From Thalassovita sp. (lineage in GTDB: Bacteria > Pseudomonadota > Alphaproteobacteria > Rhodobacterales > Rhodobacteraceae): DNA of 64,000 bases. The stretch spans positions 3,162,001 to 3,226,000 of the forward strand of contig NZ_OY829290.1 of the NCBI RefSeq assembly GCF_963691685.1. Reading direction: 5' to 3'. The first letter of the stretch is position 1, and each line of letters starts with the position of its first letter. The translations under genes were made by a program, and so were the position numbers. Positions 26,536 to 35,362 of this stretch are shown here, piece by piece. The notes under the pieces were generated by a model. It had not been told where the DNA came from and ran no database searches. It was given only the letters and a program-made list of their open reading frames with translations.

Positions 26536-27537
26536 GTGCTTTTAAGACCGACACTTATCGTGCTTGGCCTTTTGGGGCTGAGCAGCTTGGCGGCGTTGCT
26601 CAGCCTGAGCAGCGGCGCCTACGCCACCACTTGGGGGCAGGCTTTGGCCTACCTGCTTCATGATGATGGCAGCCATTCTGCCTTTGCGGTGGTCGCGCTC
26701 AGGTTACCGCGCCTGCTGTGCGCCTTCGGGGTTGGTATTGCGCTATCCCTTTCGGGCGCGTTGATCCAGGTAATTGTACGCAACCCGCTTGGCGATCCGG
26801 GGCTGACCGGTGTGACCTCCGGTGCGGCTTTTGGTGTGGCGCTTAGCCTGACACTCATTTCAGCTTCGCCCATCGGCTTGCTGACCACCGGTGTCCTTGG
26901 CGGCAGTTTTGCCGCCTTCCTGACGCTGACCATTGCTGGTGGCCCCCGCGCCGCACAGCCGGTGCATATTATCCTCGCCGGCATTGCCGTCAGCGTGTTT
27001 TTCCTTGCCGCAACCAGCGGTGTTTTGGTGATGTCGCGGTCTTCGATGCAGACGCTTTACATCTGGCTTGTCGGTGGTTTCATCAATCGCAGCTGGACCG
27101 AATTCACCCTGCTTTGGCCTGTTTTATTCGTCGGTGTGAGCGCGGCCCTGCTCCTAAGCCCCGTGTTACGACTGTTGCGGTTTGACGATGACACCGCCAC
27201 TGCACTGGGCCTGCGCCCGGCCCTCTGGCGCGCGGTGGCCGGGGCGGTTTCAGTCCTGCTGGCGGCCGTCAGTGTGGCCGTTGCCGGCCCCCTTGGTTTT
27301 GTGGGCTTCGTGGCCCCGCATCTGGCACGGATATTGATCAGCCGTCGCCTGGCCCATGAGCATATGGCCCTCTGGCTGGGGGTGAGCGGGCTTTTGGGCG
27401 GCACCTTGGTGATTTGGGCCGACACCGCCTCGCGCCTGATCCTAGCGGGCCGTGCGCCAGCCGGGGTGTTGATCGCAATGATTGGCGGTTTGGCCTTCCT
27501 GGTCCTCGCCAGAAAGGAACTGTCCCTTGGCAAGTAG
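26536..27537 (+). CDS. FecCD-type iron-siderophore permease, subunit 1
   Basis: A 333-residue integral membrane protein with about ten helices, of the BtuC/FecCD family. Typical segments: LRLPRLLCAFGVGIALSLSGALIQ, RNPLGDPGLTGVTSGA and the ATPase-contact region VAVAGPLGFVGFVAPHLAR. It starts with GTG 26536 directly after the TAA of the binding-protein gene. The next permease gene overlaps its end by 11 bp, so both are made together as a heterodimer. Confidence 0.92.
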   Translation: MLLRPTLIVLGLLGLSSLAALLSLSSGAYATTWGQALAYLLHDDGSHSAFAVVALRLPRLLCAFGVGIALSLSGALIQVIVRNPLGDPGLTGVTSGAAFGVALSLTLISASPIGLLTTGVLGGSFAAFLTLTIAGGPRAAQPVHIILAGIAVSVFFLAATSGVLVMSRSSMQTLYIWLVGGFINRSWTEFTLLWPVLFVGVSAALLLSPVLRLLRFDDDTATALGLRPALWRAVAGAVSVLLAAVSVAVAGPLGFVGFVAPHLARILISRRLAHEHMALWLGVSGLLGGTLVIWADTASRLILAGRAPAGVLIAMIGGLAFLVLARKELSLGK

Positions 27538-28552
27538 CGTGAAATACGTCTTGGTCATTGCGGCCTTGATCCTGACGACTGTTTTCTCCCTAAAGCTGGG
27601 GGCTGTCAGTGCAAGCTGGGCAGACGTGCGCGGCGTCTTTGACACAGATCCAGACGCGGTCAGCCGCGCGATTTTGAATTTGCGCTGGCCACGCATTGTC
27701 GGCGCCGCCGTGGTCGGCTGTTATCTGGCGGTGGCTGGGCTGCTTTTCCAAATCCTGCTGCGCAATCCCCTGGCGGACCCAACGATATTTGGCGTCTCCA
27801 GCGGCGCGGCGCTGGCGGTGGTGATTGCGATGAACATTGTGATTGCCCTGGGCAGCGGCACCGAAGGCGGTGCTTCGGCATCCTATTTACCAACGCAGCT
27901 GGTGCCCCCTATCGCCATGGGCGGCGCGTTGTGTGCCTCCTTCGCCGTGGTCGCATTGGCCTGGAAAAAGGGCATGCAACCGCTGCGCCTGCTATTGTTC
28001 GGCGCGGTTCTGGCGGTGGTTTTGAACGGCGCGGTCATGACCCTCGTGCTCAGCCTCAGCGAAGCGCGCACCGAATTGGCGATCCTTTGGCTGGCGGGCT
28101 CCCTTTATGCCCGCGACATAGCAGACGTGCTGCCCGGCCTATGGTGGGGCCTGGGCTGTTTTCTGGCGATCGGCTTTTACGCCCGCAGCCTGTCTGCTTT
28201 GCGGTTTGACCGCGACACCGCTCGGGCCATGGGCGTGGAGACCAAAGTGGCTGTGCCGGTCTTGCTGCTGGCCGCCGCTGCCCTGGCAGCCTCGGCGGTT
28301 GCGATTGCCGGACCGGTGGGGTTTGTCGGCCTCCTCGTGCCCCATATCACCCGCTTGGTTTTTGGACCCTCGGTGCGCCATATGCTGCTTGGCTCCGCCC
28401 TGTTTGGCGCCTTACTGGTGATGCTCAGCGATCTGGTGGGACGGATGATTGCACCGCCGCTTGAGTTGCCCGTGGGCATCGTCACCAGCCTCATAGGGGC
28501 GCCGTTTTTCGCCGTGTTAATTCGCCAGAGCCTGAGAAAGGTGGCCCTATGA
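27527..28552 (+). CDS. FecCD-type iron-siderophore permease, subunit 2
   Basis: The second membrane subunit, 341 residues, with the same signatures: LRWPRIVGAAVVGCYLAVAGLLFQ, RNPLADPTIFGVSSGA and AIAGPVGFVGLLVPHITR. I place the start at TTG 27527 because AAAGGA lies 8 nt upstream of it; GTG 27539 is also possible but too far from that site. It overlaps the preceding permease by 11 bp and the following ATPase by 4 bp (ATGA). Confidence 0.9.
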   Translation: MASSVKYVLVIAALILTTVFSLKLGAVSASWADVRGVFDTDPDAVSRAILNLRWPRIVGAAVVGCYLAVAGLLFQILLRNPLADPTIFGVSSGAALAVVIAMNIVIALGSGTEGGASASYLPTQLVPPIAMGGALCASFAVVALAWKKGMQPLRLLLFGAVLAVVLNGAVMTLVLSLSEARTELAILWLAGSLYARDIADVLPGLWWGLGCFLAIGFYARSLSALRFDRDTARAMGVETKVAVPVLLLAAAALAASAVAIAGPVGFVGLLVPHITRLVFGPSVRHMLLGSALFGALLVMLSDLVGRMIAPPLELPVGIVTSLIGAPFFAVLIRQSLRKVAL

Positions 28553-29316
28553 TCGAAGCCCAAAACCTGTCGGTGGCCTATGAAAATCGCCTGATCCTGC
28601 GCGACATTAATCTGCGCTTTGCAGCCAACAGTGTAACGGCGCTGGTTGGCCCAAACGGCTGTGGGAAATCGACGCTGCTGAAAACCCTGGCCGGCTTGCA
28701 CAAGCCGCAATCCGGTCAAGTCCTGCTACAGGGTCACCCCTTACAGGCCTTGAAGCGGAAGGCCATTGCCCAAAAAATTGCCTATATGGCGCAGGCGCCA
28801 CAAGCCCCCGAAGGCCTTACTGTCCGCCAACTGGTGGAACACGGCGCCTTTGCTCGGCGGCGTCTCTTCAAGCGGCAGGATCACGAGGAGGTCAATGAGC
28901 TACTGGCGGCCTGTGGGTTAAGCCCGCTTGCGGAACGGCCCTTTGCCGAGATGTCAGGAGGTGAACAACAGCGCGCCTGGATCGCCATGTGCCTGTTGCA
29001 AAAAGCGTCATTTCTGTTGCTGGACGAACCAACGTCATCCCTGGACTTGGGGTACCAGATCAACATCCTGCGTCTTGTCGAAAAACTGCGTAAAACCCAG
29101 CATTTCGGCGTCATTATGGTACTGCATGACATCAACCAGGCCAGCCACTTTGCCGATCGGATCGTCGCATTGAAAGACGGGAGCGTTGTGAGCGAGGGAG
29201 CACCGCATGAAGTGATCTCAAGCTCCCTCATTCAGACGCTCTATGATGCCGAGGTGACCGTGCAAACACATCCGAAAACGGCCAGCATCACCTGTGTTCC
29301 GAATTACGCAGGTTAG
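28549..29316 (+). CDS. FecE-type ABC ATPase for iron-siderophore uptake
   Basis: A 255-residue cytoplasmic ATPase that drives the FecCD pair. Walker A GPNGCGKST is at residues 34-42, the signature MSGGEQQRAW near 139, Walker B FLLLDEPTSSLDL and the switch His in VLHDINQA. It starts inside the previous gene (ATGA) and is the last gene of the uptake operon; a converging PhzF gene ends 40 bp further on. Confidence 0.94.
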   Translation: MIEAQNLSVAYENRLILRDINLRFAANSVTALVGPNGCGKSTLLKTLAGLHKPQSGQVLLQGHPLQALKRKAIAQKIAYMAQAPQAPEGLTVRQLVEHGAFARRRLFKRQDHEEVNELLAACGLSPLAERPFAEMSGGEQQRAWIAMCLLQKASFLLLDEPTSSLDLGYQINILRLVEKLRKTQHFGVIMVLHDINQASHFADRIVALKDGSVVSEGAPHEVISSSLIQTLYDAEVTVQTHPKTASITCVPNYAG

Positions 29317-29355
29317 CATGGTTTTCAGTGTATTCGCGCGGCCAGGAGGCTACGC

Positions 29356-30192
29356 TTACATCAGCCGCGTTTTCCCAGAGACCCGGGCACCTTCACCCGG
29401 AGAGCCACCAGCGTGCAAATAGATCAAGGACCTCGCGCCCATGTCTTCGCCTTGCACGATCTCGATGTCCCCTGAATGTGGCCATTCAATATCACGCAGG
29501 TAGCCCGCAAGCGCGGCTGCGGCGGCGCCTGTTGCCGGATCTTCGGCCACGCCACCGATTGCGAAGGCATTTCGGCTGTGGAACCGGCGTGGCGTTTCGG
29601 ACCAAAGAAGATTGATGGTGGTCAGATCATGGGCACGCATAAGCGCCGCCCCCTTCGCCAAATCATAGGACATTTTCGCCAGGGTGCGCCGGTCCTTTAG
29701 GCCAAGGATCAAATGGTTATTGCCTGCATTGGCGATCGCAGCGGGCAGCGCCGGATCCAAATCAGTCGCCTCATAGCCAAAAAGGGTCAGCGCCGCCTGC
29801 AACAGTGCCGGTTCTGCCGGGGTGCTGTGGGCCGGTGGTGAGGTCAGCGTGGTGTTTCCGTCAGCATGGGTTTCAACGGTGATTTGGCCGGCCTTTATGT
29901 TCAGCCGAAAAACGCCAGGACCATTTTGGGACGCCAGCACACTTCCCAACGCAATCGTGGCATGCCCACAAAACGCAACTTCTTCCTTCGGAGCGTAATA
30001 ACGCACCGTCCAGCCGTCAGCCTGAGGGGCGGCAAAAACGGTTTCAGAATAGCCTACGTCCTTGGCAATGCGCTGCATTTCCTCCTCGGGCGGCAGCTTG
30101 TCCCCGACCACAACGCCCGCAGGATTACCGCCCTCGGCACCGTCAGAAAAGGCGGCAATGCGCAAGATTTTTGGGGTGTTCGCGTCTTCCAT
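29356..30192 (-). CDS. PhzF-family isomerase/epimerase-like protein
   Basis: A 278-residue protein of the PhzF family, with a diaminopimelate-epimerase fold. The typical text is AFSDGAEGGNPAGVVV, GYSETVFA, EEVAFCGHATIAL and, near the C-terminus, GGVAEDPATGAAAAALAGYL. ATG 30192 has AAGGAGA six bases before it. It lies 3' of the siderophore operon on the opposite strand and is followed upstream by a secreted hydrolase gene. PhzF proteins isomerise small ring or side-chain substrates; most, including probably this one, have no known substrate, and no phenazine genes are present. Confidence 0.9.
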   Translation of the reverse strand: MEDANTPKILRIAAFSDGAEGGNPAGVVVGDKLPPEEEMQRIAKDVGYSETVFAAPQADGWTVRYYAPKEEVAFCGHATIALGSVLASQNGPGVFRLNIKAGQITVETHADGNTTLTSPPAHSTPAEPALLQAALTLFGYEATDLDPALPAAIANAGNNHLILGLKDRRTLAKMSYDLAKGAALMRAHDLTTINLLWSETPRRFHSRNAFAIGGVAEDPATGAAAAALAGYLRDIEWPHSGDIEIVQGEDMGARSLIYLHAGGSPGEGARVSGKTRLM

Positions 30193-30309
30193 GATCTTTC
30201 TCCTTTTCAGATCTTTGTCACTCGGCACCACCAGCCCAACGCCCGTGGTCTCAAGGGTGCGCGTGTGGCATGCGGCCCCGGCGTACCAAGACACCGGGAC
30301 CGGCAAAGG

Positions 30310-31272
30310 TCAGTTGTTGATGCGCGCAAGGAACTCTTGCATTTCGGTGGCGATCACATCGCCATATTCCTCCAGTGCAAAATGCCCGGTGTCCAGCAGG
30401 TGAAACTCCAGATCGGTCAGGTCCGCCTTGTAGGGATGGGCGCCTTCGGCCGGGAAGATATGATCGTTCTTTCCCCAGAGGATCAGCGCTGGCGGTTGGT
30501 GCTCACGGAACAGCGCCTGCCATTTGGGATATTCTGCGACATTGGTGCCGTAATCCAGGAACATCTCAAGCTGAACCTCCTGGTTGCCCGGCCGGTCCAG
30601 CAGGTATTGCACGTGCCAGAAGTTGTCAGGATTTACGGTCGATACATCGCCTACACCGTGGGTGAATTGCCACTTGGTTGCATCAAGCGTCAGGAAGCCG
30701 CGCAGCGCATCGCCGTTTTCCGCACTTGGATCCGCCCAATAGGCTTTGATCGGATCCCAGAACTCCCGCAATCCCTCATCATAGGCATTGCCGTTCTGAA
30801 TGACGAAACCGGTGACACGCTCGGGGTGTTCAGCGAACATGCGATAGCCAACCGGGGCGCCATAATCCATCAGGTAGACAGAATAGCTGTCGACCCCTTT
30901 CGCATCGATCAGCTGGGTGACCGTATCCGCGGCATTGGCAAAGCTGTATTCATAGCTGTCGGCCGCAGGCATGTCTGAGGCCCCAAAGCCCAGGTAATCG
31001 GGCGCAATCACGTGATAGTCTTCTGCCAGCACCGGGATCAGTTCCCGGAACATATGTGACGATGTCGGAAAACCATGCAGAAGCAGGATCGTGGGGTTCG
31101 ACGGATCACCGGCCTCGCGGTAGGCGATGGAATGACCATCAATTTCCATTGTGTTCATGTTCACTGCAAAGGGGCTTGGCGCCGCAAATGAACTGTTCGG
31201 CACTGTTGCCGGCAAAAGCGTGGAGACGGCAAGCAGCGCTGCCGAGACGGGGGTGGGGACACGGTATTTCAT
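30310..31272 (-). CDS. Secreted alpha/beta hydrolase (haloalkane dehalogenase/epoxide hydrolase-like)
   Basis: A 320-residue alpha/beta-hydrolase with a signal peptide (MKYRVPTPVSAALLAVSTLL..., cleavage near SSFA). The oxyanion motif LLHGFPTSSHMF, the acid loop ALILWGKNDHIFP and the C-terminal catalytic His in DTGHFALEE are present. At the nucleophile elbow the text is YLMDYGAPVG, so the nucleophile is Asp rather than Ser, which points to dehalogenase or epoxide hydrolase chemistry and not an esterase. AAAGGAAG precedes ATG 31272. It is 13 bp downstream of the PNPOx-like gene in the same direction. Confidence 0.87.
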   Translation of the reverse strand: MKYRVPTPVSAALLAVSTLLPATVPNSSFAAPSPFAVNMNTMEIDGHSIAYREAGDPSNPTILLLHGFPTSSHMFRELIPVLAEDYHVIAPDYLGFGASDMPAADSYEYSFANAADTVTQLIDAKGVDSYSVYLMDYGAPVGYRMFAEHPERVTGFVIQNGNAYDEGLREFWDPIKAYWADPSAENGDALRGFLTLDATKWQFTHGVGDVSTVNPDNFWHVQYLLDRPGNQEVQLEMFLDYGTNVAEYPKWQALFREHQPPALILWGKNDHIFPAEGAHPYKADLTDLEFHLLDTGHFALEEYGDVIATEMQEFLARINN

Positions 31273-31285
31273 GGGTTTCTTCCTT

Positions 31286-31927
31286 TCAGGATTTGGGTGG
31301 GATGCCCGACGCAATGGCAGCGCGCAGGGCGTTGGTTTCGGCCCTCAGGGCCTCATTCTCACGGCGCAGCGCCGCGATCTCTTCGTCTGCCTCTTCAAGG
31401 GTGAAGCGGCGTGCAATGCGGCTGGGACAATTCCAGTCAAACGCTTCGACTGTGATCAGAACCGCCCGTTCCGGGTGCGCCCGATAGGCGTGATCGTGCA
31501 GCTGATCCAAAATCTCAGGATTTTCCGCGCCTTCGATCTGGCGCACCCGACCCCAGATTTTCAGGCGGCGGCGATTGGGATAATCCATGAGGATAATCGA
31601 CAAACGGTCGTTGCCCGCAAAGTTACCGGCGCTGATGTACTGTCGGTTGCCGCGGAAATCGGCATAGGCGATTGTCTTGGAGGAAAGCACTTTCAGGAAG
31701 CCAGCGGGACCGCCGCGATATTGCACGTATGGCCACCCCGTTTCGGAGACCGAAGCCAGGTAAAACCCGTCACGCGCTGCGATGAATGCAACCTCCTGCG
31801 GGCCAAGCTCATCCGGCTGCCCCCCATCGTCAGACAAGAATTTGCTATACCCCTCAGCGGAGCCCATCCGGGACTGCTGGGTGCGTACTGCAGGTGTAAA
31901 GGCGATGGTCGCGAAGGCCCGTGCCAT
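31286..31927 (-). CDS. PNPOx-like FMN-binding protein with C-terminal coiled coil
   Basis: A 213-residue protein of the pyridoxamine phosphate oxidase-like split-barrel fold. Typical text: GFYLASVSETGWPYVQYRGG near residue 54, and DRLSIILMDYPNRRRLKIWGRVR in the core. The last 40 residues (LEEADEEIAALRRENEALRAETNALR) form a leucine-heptad coiled coil, absent from plain oxidases. AAAGGAAA precedes the ATG. It is first in an operon with the secreted hydrolase and PhzF, divergent from a LysR gene that may control them. Confidence 0.88.
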   Translation of the reverse strand: MARAFATIAFTPAVRTQQSRMGSAEGYSKFLSDDGGQPDELGPQEVAFIAARDGFYLASVSETGWPYVQYRGGPAGFLKVLSSKTIAYADFRGNRQYISAGNFAGNDRLSIILMDYPNRRRLKIWGRVRQIEGAENPEILDQLHDHAYRAHPERAVLITVEAFDWNCPSRIARRFTLEEADEEIAALRRENEALRAETNALRAAIASGIPPKS

Positions 31928-32067
31928 AGCGTTTCCTTTCGGAGCTTCATTAGTTTTTCTGAATCACGTGCCGCAAAGGGCGACTTCTGATATCAAATTT
32001 GGTTAATCTCAGCAGATTTGACAAACGACGTTGTCTATCCTAGAGTTAGAAAAACTAAGCCTCATAG

Positions 32068-32973
32068 ATGAACCGCAAAAACTACCCCCTGAACGCCCTG
32101 CGTGCCTTTGAATCTGCGGCGCGCCATCTCAGCTTTGTCGCTGCCGCTGAAGAGCTGTCCGTGACACCGGCTGCGATCAGCCATCAGATTAAAAAGCTCG
32201 AGGACTTTCTTGGTGTGCCTTTGTTCCGGCGGCGGACGCGTGGCCTGGTGCTTGTCGACGCAGGGCAGCTGCTGGCCAAAGAACTGCAGGCGGTGTTTGT
32301 GAACCTCGATCAGGCGATGGAACATGTGATGGAGGCAGACAAAGGGGGCTCTCTGGCGCTGACCGTTGCCCCCACATTCGCTGCAATGTGGCTGATCCCG
32401 CGACTGCAAAAGTTCTATTCACAGCACCCAGACATTGACGTTTTGATTTCGACCAGCCTGGGACTGGTTGATTTCCAACGCGATGATTTTGACGCGGCCA
32501 TTCGGCTTGGGCATGGCAACTGGCCAGGTCTTGAGGCCATCAAACTGTTTGATGAATCTGTCATTCCGATGTGCAGCCCACGTCTGCTGGAGGGTCCAAA
32601 TGCGATCAAAACGCCTTCAGATCTGCGCAAACATGTTCTGCTTCATAATCATTCGATGGATTTTGACCCTGATGCACCAACCTGGGAAACTTGGCTGGAG
32701 GCCAGTGGCGCCAGTGACGTGGATGCCTCACGTGGGATGCACTTCAGCCTACCCGATCACGGGTTGCAAGCGGCCATAGACGGGGCTGGCGTCGTCCTGG
32801 GCTGGCGGTGTCTGTCGGCAAAGGATGTGCAGGCGGGACGTGTCGTTGAGCTGTTCGACCTCGCCATTCCTTTGGGGTCAACATTCTACCTCGTTTACCC
32901 AGAAGCCCATTCACGACGACCAAACATTGCCGCGCTTCGCAGTTGGATGCTGAAAGAGTTGAAAGAGCTGTAG
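32068..32973 (+). CDS. LysR-family regulator, GcvA-like
   Basis: A 301-residue regulator. The helix-turn-helix is in LRAFESAARHLSFVAAAEELSVTPAAISHQIKKLEDFLG; GcvA-type features follow (VPLFRRRTRGLVLVDAG, RLGHGNWPGL). It is divergent from the PNPOx/hydrolase/PhzF operon with 140 bp between the starts, so it is probably that operon's regulator. Confidence 0.92.
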   Translation: MNRKNYPLNALRAFESAARHLSFVAAAEELSVTPAAISHQIKKLEDFLGVPLFRRRTRGLVLVDAGQLLAKELQAVFVNLDQAMEHVMEADKGGSLALTVAPTFAAMWLIPRLQKFYSQHPDIDVLISTSLGLVDFQRDDFDAAIRLGHGNWPGLEAIKLFDESVIPMCSPRLLEGPNAIKTPSDLRKHVLLHNHSMDFDPDAPTWETWLEASGASDVDASRGMHFSLPDHGLQAAIDGAGVVLGWRCLSAKDVQAGRVVELFDLAIPLGSTFYLVYPEAHSRRPNIAALRSWMLKELKEL

Positions 32974-33059
32974 CACCGTCAGTTACAACGCCGATGATGA
33001 CGCTTAATGCTCATTACGGAAGGCGCTCCCGAACATGAAAAGAGATGCCTGACCGCTGC

Positions 33060-33200
33060 GCCACCAGCCGTATATTTTGACAGAAGTTGCGGGACCAAGG
33101 CGCTTAAACCAGCGGCGGAACCGCCTTCAGCCTTCAGCGTCTCAGCCGTTGCAGGAAATGCTGACGCAAGAGCAACGAGCCCTCCTGACAACACAGTTTC
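33060..33200 (-). pseudogene. N-terminal remnant of a periplasmic solute-binding protein
   Basis: The minus-strand frame reads VLSGGLVALASAFPATA, a signal peptide end, then ETLKAEGGSAAGLSALVPQ and LLSKYTA, the mature start of an exported binding protein, perhaps TAXI-like. After KYTAGG the similarity to a normal protein ends and the frame stops at about 32980. GGAAGGATCAAATGAAACTG just upstream offers a start, but out of frame by two bases. The gene is therefore truncated and possibly shifted. It is divergent from a LysR gene that is itself frameshifted. Confidence 0.45.
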
Positions 33201-33309
33201 ATTTGATCCTTCCAAGAGCGGCACGTCACCGGAATGACGCCACATCACCTTATTATGTGTAAAATCGTATTTATGAGCTCTCCTATGCGTATTTGCATAT
33301 CTTAGCGGT

Positions 33310-34238
33310 ATGCTTGATCCCAAACATCTCTATTGGTTGGCCGAAATTGTGGACCTTGGTCCTTCAGCCAGGCCGCAACAAAGCTGAATGTCACCCAGCC
33401 CACGCTGAGCCGCGCGGTCCAGGTCATCGAAGATCAGGTCGGCAGCCCCGTCTTGGAAAGAGAGCGCCATGGCGTACGCCCCACGCGGATCGGTCAGCGA
33501 CTGGCTGAAACGGGGCGCACCATCGCGGACAGCCGCATGCAGGCCGAAAACGCCATCGATCTCTGGTGCGGCGGACAGGACCGGGAGCTGCGCGTCGGTG
33601 TCGGGCCGATGCTGGCGGCATCGATCATGGGGGATTTTTTCTCTAAGCTTATTGAAGTAAAAAGAAAATATGCCGTCAGGGTGGTCTCAGCAACTGCGTC
33701 CAGACTCATCGAGCGGCTCAATGCGGGGGAGTTGGATCTTGTCCTGGCGCCTGAGCAGATCAACCTCCGGCAGGACGATCTGTACCAGCACAAATTGTTT
33801 GAAGATCAGCTGGCAGTTTTCGCCGGCCCCAAGAACCGGTTTTACACCCGAACGGACCCGATTAGCACGAAGGAGCTGGCGCATGAAAGATGGATCGCCA
33901 TCGGTGCCCTATCGGGGATTTTTGGCACCCAGAAAGAAGTCTTCTCAAGCATCGGCGTTAGAAGAGTGTCCGCCTCCATCAACTTCACCGGAGACGTGAT
34001 GATGGCGGCTGAAATGCTGATAAATACGGATGTGCTCTGCATCATGCCCAGGCAGCTTGGCACCTGGTCAAGCGCGCTGAAAGACACAAGAGTACTCCCG
34101 CTCAAAGCACCACTGCCCAGCCGCAACGTCGTCCTATGGTGCCGCCGCACAGAACGCCACCGCCCGGATGTTTTGGAGTTCTTAAGTCATTTTGAGCGGT
34201 TTGTTCACAGTGACATTGCACCGAACGAGCTGGGGTAA
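33310..34238 (+). pseudogene. LysR-family regulator with a frameshift after codon 17
   Basis: ATG 33310 starts MLDPKHLYWLAEIVDLG, a normal LysR N-terminus, but that frame then reads PSARPQQS and stops at about 33387. The -1 frame takes over without loss: SFSQAATKLNVTQPTLSRAV, and goes on for the full effector domain to 34238. The change falls at GGTCCTTC near 33358-33362, where one missing base (GGNTCC) explains it. Either the gene is dead or this is a sequencing error. The LysR type suggests control of the divergent binding-protein gene, which is also broken. Confidence 0.8.
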
Positions 34239-34459
34239 GCAGCATTGCGCGTTTTTCGACAAGACCGACAAATCGTCCAATATCTGAGCTGAGCAGATCG
34301 GGAAGGTATTGAGAACTGATGAATGTTGGAAAAATGCAGTGACCGCAAAGCCTGAGGTCGGTGTTCCATGTCGACATTCCGCTCATTGGCACCATTTGCT
34401 TCAGATTGCGCAGCCCTTAGTCATCTGTTGATTTGGCCAACCGTCTATGCCCAAGGCGC

Positions 34460-34978
34460 TTAAAGTGCGCAGGCTGAGGACCCGGCGAAGAACCTGACAC
34501 CCTCGCCAAAATGCGCCTTTTGTTGTTGGGTGGCCACCACTTTGAACAACGAACCATGCAGGCAGGTGAGTTTGCTGGACAGGCTCTCAAGCTCTCTTTT
34601 CAGCAAACCTTCATCACACACGTTAGCCTGCACGCAAGAGCCGGCGGCGTCGATGAAGCTGACCATATTATCGAAGCTGCGCAGAAACTCCGGGCCGGTT
34701 TCACCCGAAAGAACCTTATCGGTGATCGCCTTGGTGATTTCTTGGCGATTGCCAAGCTGCGACAGCTCTTCAAGGTCGTATGCGTTCCAGATTTCATCCA
34801 GCTGGTCGTAGTCGTTGCGGATGGACGCAGACTGCAGCTGCAACACATACTGCAGGCTGGCTGCGTGTCTGCTTTGATTGTTGGAGCGGATGTATTCCAT
34901 GACGCCGAGCGTCATGACGACCACGCCGGAGACGATTCCAAAAATCTCTGCGATGTCTTTGACGGTTGAAAGTTTCAT
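34460..34978 (-). CDS. Single-span membrane protein of the four-cysteine module (copy 1)
   Basis: A 172-residue protein of unknown function. One hydrophobic helix lies at residues 9-29 (IAEIFGIVSGVVVMTLGVMEYI), followed by a helical soluble part. A CVQANVC motif (C115, C121) sits in SFDNMVSFIDAAGSCVQ. The same plan, including VL-G-E, V-F and CVxAxxC, occurs in the protein at 57818-58444. ATG 34978 shares its A with the TAA of the preceding gene (TAATG), so translation is coupled. Last gene of the operon that starts at 36361. It resembles DUF4760-type proteins in layout, but I cannot confirm the family. Confidence 0.8.
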   Translation of the reverse strand: MKLSTVKDIAEIFGIVSGVVVMTLGVMEYIRSNNQSRHAASLQYVLQLQSASIRNDYDQLDEIWNAYDLEELSQLGNRQEITKAITDKVLSGETGPEFLRSFDNMVSFIDAAGSCVQANVCDEGLLKRELESLSSKLTCLHGSLFKVVATQQQKAHFGEGVRFFAGSSACAL

Positions 34979-35349
34979 TATCGGCATGGTGATTTGGGAA
35001 CGCTGATCAAACTGTCTGCGGCGGCGAAGACATCCGGGCTCAGGCACTTCAGATCCTGCTTGGAAAAGACCACGGCAGGATCAGGGGCAATGGTTCCCTC
35101 TGAAGCCGGCGCCTGGGAACCGCTGTTTTTAACCAAATCGGACAAATTGGTGCTGGCCTCGGGGCAGCTTTGCAGAACAACAACCACAGGGTCATTGGGT
35201 GCATCCTGATACTCTGCCAAATTTGCGATCAGGCACTCCGCCCATTCTGGGTGAATAAACCAAAGATCCTTATCCGCAAGAGACGGGGTTGGCGTGGAAA
35301 ACATCGCCCCCACCAGCACCACCGCTTTCGCCTGTCTTATCAATTTCAT
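34978..35349 (-). CDS. Small secreted four-cysteine protein (copy 1)
   Basis: A 123-residue exported protein of unknown function. The signal peptide ends near STPTPSLA. The mature part has four cysteines (C39, C62, C102, C122), enough for two disulfides, with KCLS at 101-104. The protein at 57406-57825 has the same four (C44, C71, C114, C138) with nearly equal spacing and TCLS at the third. It lies 13 bp after the ClpP-like gene and overlaps the membrane-protein gene by one base. The even cysteine number and export fit a periplasmic partner or inhibitor of the enzyme next to it, which is inference. Confidence 0.78.
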   Translation of the reverse strand: MKLIRQAKAVVLVGAMFSTPTPSLADKDLWFIHPEWAECLIANLAEYQDAPNDPVVVVLQSCPEASTNLSDLVKNSGSQAPASEGTIAPDPAVVFSKQDLKCLSPDVFAAADSLISVPKSPCR

Positions 35350-35362
35350 CGGTTTCAGCTTT

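Noticed and set aside
29356..30192. Phenazine synthesis
   Set aside because: PhzF relatives are widespread; no other phz genes are present.
29866..30978. 370-codon plus-strand open frame
   Set aside because: Mirror of the PhzF and hydrolase genes and spans their boundary; no family motif.
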